From Salinispora pacifica CNR114 (GTDB lineage: Bacteria > Actinomycetota > Actinomycetes > Mycobacteriales > Micromonosporaceae), in assembly GCF_000514775.1 (NCBI RefSeq), contig NZ_AZWO01000040.1:1-45712 (forward strand): a stretch of 45,712 nt of DNA, given 5' to 3'. Within the stretch, counting starts at the first letter, position 1; each line of letters starts with the position of its first letter. A program made the translations under genes and the position numbers. Below, in pieces: positions 41,598 to 45,712 of this stretch. The notes under the pieces were generated by a model. It did not search any database. It had not been told where the DNA came from and saw only the letters and a list, made by a program, of their open reading frames with translations.

Positions 41598-41939
41598 GTG
41601 TTGGTCACCAACCGGTTCGTGGTCGAGCCCGATGTCGTCGCCGACTTCACCGCGCGGGCGCACGCCGCGCTCGCCGCGCTCGCGGCCCGCCCCGGATACC
41701 TGCGCGGGCAACTCGTCCGCGCGCTGGACGACCCGCGCCACTGGTGCCTGCTCACCGAGTGGGAATCGGTCGGCACCTACCGGCGAGCGCTCGGCGGTTT
41801 CGATGTCAAGGTCACCGCGGTTCCGCTGCTCGCCGAGTCGGTCGACGAACCGTCGGCCTACGAGGCCCTCGCCACCGCCGCGCCCGGCGCCGACGTGGTC
41901 GTGACGGCGAGCGATCGGGCGGCCGATCCGTACCGGTGA
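41598..41939 (+). CDS. Antibiotic biosynthesis monooxygenase (ABM)-domain protein
   Basis: The 113-residue protein has the dimeric alpha/beta ABM fold: VTNRFVVEPDVVADFTARA, RPGYLRGQLVRALDDPRHWC and LLTEWESVGTYRRALGGF. Members include quinol monooxygenases and heme-degrading enzymes; the activity here is unknown. GTG 41598 has GAGGAGG about seven bases upstream. A fragment of the next gene's alternative start overlaps its stop. Confidence 0.85.
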   Translation: MLVTNRFVVEPDVVADFTARAHAALAALAARPGYLRGQLVRALDDPRHWCLLTEWESVGTYRRALGGFDVKVTAVPLLAESVDEPSAYEALATAAPGADVVVTASDRAADPYR

Positions 41940-41950
41940 GCTATACGCAC

Positions 41951-41956
41951 TACATT
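41951..41956 (+). promoter_or_regulatory. -10 box of leaderless promoter for the DUF4878-like gene
   Basis: TACATT lies six bases before the ATG at 41963. Confidence 0.45.
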
Positions 41957-41962
41957 GAGCCC

Positions 41963-42577
41963 ATGACCGCTCCCGGACCGGCCGCTCCCTCCCCACACCC
42001 GTCGGTGCCCGGCCCGCAAGACGGCGCCGCACCCCCTGCCGCGCCCGGACCGGCAGCCGGCGCCGCGCCCCCCGCCGTGCCCGGACCGCCCCCCGGGCCG
42101 GGAGTGCCGAATCCGCCGGCCGGCCCCGGCGTCGCGCCGCCGTTCGCGGCACCGCCGGTCGAGGGCCGTCGCACCCGACTCTGGCTGGGACTCGGTGCCG
42201 GGGCGCTCGCCCTGGTGCTCTGCTGCGGCGGCGGGGGCGCGGCGGTGATCGGGCTTCTGGTGACCGGTGTGCAGGCGATCGATGAGCAGGGGCGAGCGGC
42301 CTCCACCGACTACTACCAGGCGTTGGTGGAACGGGAGTACGGCGCCGCCTACGACCAACTCTGTCCACAGGCACGACAGCAGATGTCGCGGCGGGAGTTC
42401 GAACGGCGGGCCGCCAGCGCGCCGCAGGTGACCTCGTTCCAGGTCGGCGAGGTCGACCAGAACGACCTGACCGTGTCGGTGGACGTCACCCTCAGCGGCG
42501 GCGACCGCGACCACCAACGGGTGAACCTTGAGCAGAACCAGCAGACCGGTCAACTGGAGGTGTGCGGGGTGAGCTGA
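41963..42577 (+). CDS. Membrane-anchored protein with DUF4878-like extracellular domain
   Basis: The 204-residue protein has a Pro/Ala/Gly-rich N-terminus (about residues 1-68), a transmembrane helix (LWLGLGAGALALVLCCGGGG and following), and a C-terminal domain (about 105-204). That domain has ASTDYYQALVEREYGAAYDQ and LCPQARQQMSRREFERR, resembling DUF4878/NTF2-like folds. Function is unknown. A GTG at 41936 overlapping the previous stop (GTGA) would add nine residues. The leaderless signal favours ATG 41963. Confidence 0.8.
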   Translation: MTAPGPAAPSPHPSVPGPQDGAAPPAAPGPAAGAAPPAVPGPPPGPGVPNPPAGPGVAPPFAAPPVEGRRTRLWLGLGAGALALVLCCGGGGAAVIGLLVTGVQAIDEQGRAASTDYYQALVEREYGAAYDQLCPQARQQMSRREFERRAASAPQVTSFQVGEVDQNDLTVSVDVTLSGGDRDHQRVNLEQNQQTGQLEVCGVS

Positions 42578-42688
42578 ACCGCTCCCGGTATTCTCCTGGG
42601 CTCAGGACGTCGCCGGTCATACCGTTGTCCCGAACCTCACTCCATCCCGTACTGTCCCCGCCGACCGCCAGCCGGCGTAGGAGGAAAA

Positions 42689-44068
<1,380 letters not shown>

Positions 44069-44081
44069 GCCGCGGGGCGGC

Positions 44082-44115
44082 TCCTCCCTCCGCTAGTAGG
44101 CCAGCGGAGGGAGGA
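44082..44115 (+). terminator. Perfect 13-bp hairpin after glyS
   Basis: TCCTCCCTCCGCT and AGCGGAGGGAGGA pair over an eight-base loop, 13 bases after the glyS stop and just before the dus promoter. Confidence 0.7.
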
Positions 44116-44127
44116 CCAGGGCCTCCT

Positions 44128-44133
44128 TACACT
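44128..44133 (+). promoter_or_regulatory. -10 box of leaderless dus promoter
   Basis: TACACT lies six bases before the second of two adjacent GTG codons (44140), pointing to that one as the start. Confidence 0.5.
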
Positions 44134-44139
44134 GGAGTG

Positions 44140-45312
44140 GTGACCACGACGAAGGCCGTCCCGCCCCGCCCGCTGACCATCGGGCGGCACCAGGTGTGGC
44201 CGCCGGTGGTCCTGGCACCGATGGCGGGCATCACCAACGTCGGCTTCCGTCAGCTCTGCCGGGAGCAGGGCGGTGGCATCTACGTCTGCGAGATGATCAC
44301 GACGGTCGCGCTGGTCGAGCGGAACCCCAAGACCCTGCGCATGATCGCCTTCGGCCCCGGGGAGTCGCCGCGCAGCCTCCAGCTCTACGGCACCGACCCC
44401 GACACCACCGCCGCCGCGGTGCGCATCGTCGTCGAGCGGGACCTCGCCGACCATATCGACCTGAACTTCGGTTGCCCGGTCCCGAAGGTGACCCGCCGGG
44501 GCGGTGGTGCCGCCCTGCCGTGGCGGCGTCGGCTCTTCGCCCGGCTGGTGCGGGCCGCGGTGGACGCCGCCGCACCCGCCGGGGTGCCGGTCACCGTGAA
44601 GATGCGCAAGGGCATCGATGACGACCACCTGACGTACGTGGAGGCGGGCCTCGCCGCCCAGGATGCTGGGGTCGCGGCGGTGGCGCTGCACGGGCGTACG
44701 GCTGCCCAGCGGTATTCGGGGACCGCCGACTGGGACGCCATCGCGACGCTGAAGGCGGCGCTGGACGTGCCGGTACTGGGTAATGGCGACATCTGGGAGG
44801 CGGACGACGCGCTGCGGATGGTGGCGCACACCGGCGTCGACGGGGTCGTGGTGGGGCGGGGCTGCCTGGGCCGGCCGTGGCTCTTCGCCGACCTGGAGGC
44901 GGCCTTCACCGGTGCGCCGCACCGGCGGCTGCCCACGTTGGGGGAGGTGGCCACGACCATGCGCCGGCACGCGGAGCTGCTGGTCGAGCAGTTCACCGTC
45001 GGCGCCCGGGACGCGGCGCGCGGTGAACGAGACGGCTGCACCGACTTCCGGAAGCACGTCGCCTGGTATTTGAAGGGTTTTCCGGTCGGCAGCGAGCTAC
45101 GTCGGTCGCTCGCGATGATTGACAGCCTGGCGCAGCTCGACGATCTGCTCGGCAAGCTCGACCCGGCGGCGCCGTTCCCGGTGGAGACGCTGGGTCAGCC
45201 CCGTGGCCGGACCAACTCCCCGGGCAAGGTGTTCCTGCCGAACGGGTGGCTGGACAGCCGGGACGACGACACGGTTCCGCAGGGCGCGGAGCTGGCCGAC
45301 TCGGGCGGCTGA
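44140..45312 (+). CDS. dus: tRNA-dihydrouridine synthase (DusB-like)
   Basis: The 390-residue FMN enzyme has VVLAPMAGITNVGFRQLC, IDLNFGCPVPKVTRRGGG with the catalytic Cys, VTVKMRKGIDDDH, ALHGRTAAQRYSG, and GNGDIWEADDAL with GVVVGRGCLGRPWLF for the phosphate site. The C-terminal helical tRNA-binding domain is present. It reduces uridine to dihydrouridine in tRNA. GTG 44137 is the alternative start. Confidence 0.95.
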   Translation: MTTTKAVPPRPLTIGRHQVWPPVVLAPMAGITNVGFRQLCREQGGGIYVCEMITTVALVERNPKTLRMIAFGPGESPRSLQLYGTDPDTTAAAVRIVVERDLADHIDLNFGCPVPKVTRRGGGAALPWRRRLFARLVRAAVDAAAPAGVPVTVKMRKGIDDDHLTYVEAGLAAQDAGVAAVALHGRTAAQRYSGTADWDAIATLKAALDVPVLGNGDIWEADDALRMVAHTGVDGVVVGRGCLGRPWLFADLEAAFTGAPHRRLPTLGEVATTMRRHAELLVEQFTVGARDAARGERDGCTDFRKHVAWYLKGFPVGSELRRSLAMIDSLAQLDDLLGKLDPAAPFPVETLGQPRGRTNSPGKVFLPNGWLDSRDDDTVPQGAELADSGG

Positions 45313-45330
45313 ACCGGGCCCGGCGGACGA

Positions 45331-45368
45331 CGACAAGGGCCGGCCCCTGGTGGGGCCGGCCCTTGTCG
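45331..45368. terminator. Perfect 17-bp bidirectional hairpin
   Basis: CGACAAGGGCCGGCCCC (45331-45347) and its exact reverse complement (45352-45368) enclose a TGGT loop. It lies between the convergent dus and C39-peptidase genes and can end both transcripts. Confidence 0.85.
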
Positions 45369-45380
45369 GTTGGTTGGTGG

Positions 45381-45712
45381 TCAGCTGGTGGAGTAGCCGC
45401 GGGTGGCGATCCAGTCGGCGAGGGCTTCGGTGGTGATCCAGTACTCGGCGGTGTTCGGGTTCGCCGAGTCGGCGATCTTCACCTGGTCGCCGGCGTCGCG
45501 GTAGCCGTTGACGGTGATGTAGTGGCCGCCGGCGAAGGAGTGGCTCTCGCCGTTGGTGTCGGTGGCGGTGCCGGCGATGTTGGCCACGACGGCGCGGCCG
45601 TCGTCGACGGTGCGGATGATGTCTTCGCGCAGGGTGTCGGTCTGTGTGGTGTCGGCCTCGGGGGTGGAGATCTCGACGCTGCGGTACACGTCGCTGCCGG
45701 TTTCGGTGTTCA
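45381..45712 (-). CDS. C39-like cysteine peptidase, C-terminal part (5' end outside window)
   Basis: The frame is open to the right edge, so the last 110 residues are seen. VVANIAGTATDTNGESHSFA is followed by GGHYITVNGYRDAGDQVKIA with the catalytic-type His. DSANPNTAEYWITTEALADW with Asp/Asn fits the peptidase_C39_2 fold. The catalytic Cys would be upstream, outside the window. Actinobacterial relatives are exported. GTG 45689 could be a start, but the upstream frame continues with like residues (NTETGSDVYRS), so it is called partial. Confidence 0.82.
   Translation of the reverse strand, partial: NTETGSDVYRSVEISTPEADTTQTDTLREDIIRTVDDGRAVVANIAGTATDTNGESHSFAGGHYITVNGYRDAGDQVKIADSANPNTAEYWITTEALADWIATRGYSTS

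Overview
The window is high-GC actinobacterial chromosome, most likely from the family Micromonosporaceae (Salinispora or Micromonospora). This is judged from the gene order (comEA-comEC ... holA-rpsT-lepA-hemW-hrcA-dnaJ-rsmE-phoH-ybeY-era-recO-uppS ... glyS-dus), the frequent GTG starts, 4-base ATGA/GTGA stop-start overlaps, and many leaderless promoters. Genus is inferred, not proven.

Layout. 1-330: 3' end of a lysozyme-like secreted protein and a strong hairpin. 399-4699: degV, then the DNA-uptake pair comEA-comEC. 4700-11600: an accessory island that separates comEC from holA, which usually follow each other. It encodes an XRE/TPR regulator translationally coupled to a PfkB-family sugar or nucleoside kinase, a divergent CYTH-domain protein, a coupled run of radical SAM/SPASM enzyme, thymidylate-kinase-like protein and EEP phosphoesterase, and three coupled small ORFs. 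11675-17534: holA, a membrane protein, rpsT, an APH-type kinase, a DUF4240 protein and lepA. 17590-21516: lysozyme-like protein, crotonase, hemW and a DUF4870 membrane protein with a perfect 21-bp tandem repeat. 21686-25213: CIRCE-controlled hrcA-dnaJ, then rsmE and a HIT protein. 25371-32696: phoH-ybeY-corC-type exporter-pseudo-cytidine deaminase-era, a membrane acyltransferase, recO and uppS. 32712-37304: gnd and a TPP-riboswitch-controlled thiamine/HMP ECF transporter (ykoE-ykoD-ykoC). 37417-41570: an epoxide-hydrolase-like enzyme, then a zinc ABC transporter operon (znuA-znuC-znuB) with a Zur-type box and a terminal ArsR gene. 41598-45312: ABM-domain protein, a membrane-anchored DUF4878-like protein, glyS and dus. 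The right edge holds the 3' part of a C39-type cysteine peptidase.

The most novel content is the island at 4.7-11.6 kb. All its recognised enzymes act on nucleotides, phosphates or radical chemistry. Three promoter regions carry related CTAG-core sequences, including a 13/14-base match between the regulator promoter and the small-ORF promoter. Imperfect 16-base direct repeats flank the island. I know of no characterised system with this composition and propose it as one regulated cassette of unknown function. The rest is mainly housekeeping, with well-defined regulatory elements (CIRCE, TPP riboswitch, Zur box, perfect hairpin terminators) and a recurrent leaderless promoter form with six bases between the -10 hexamer and the start codon.
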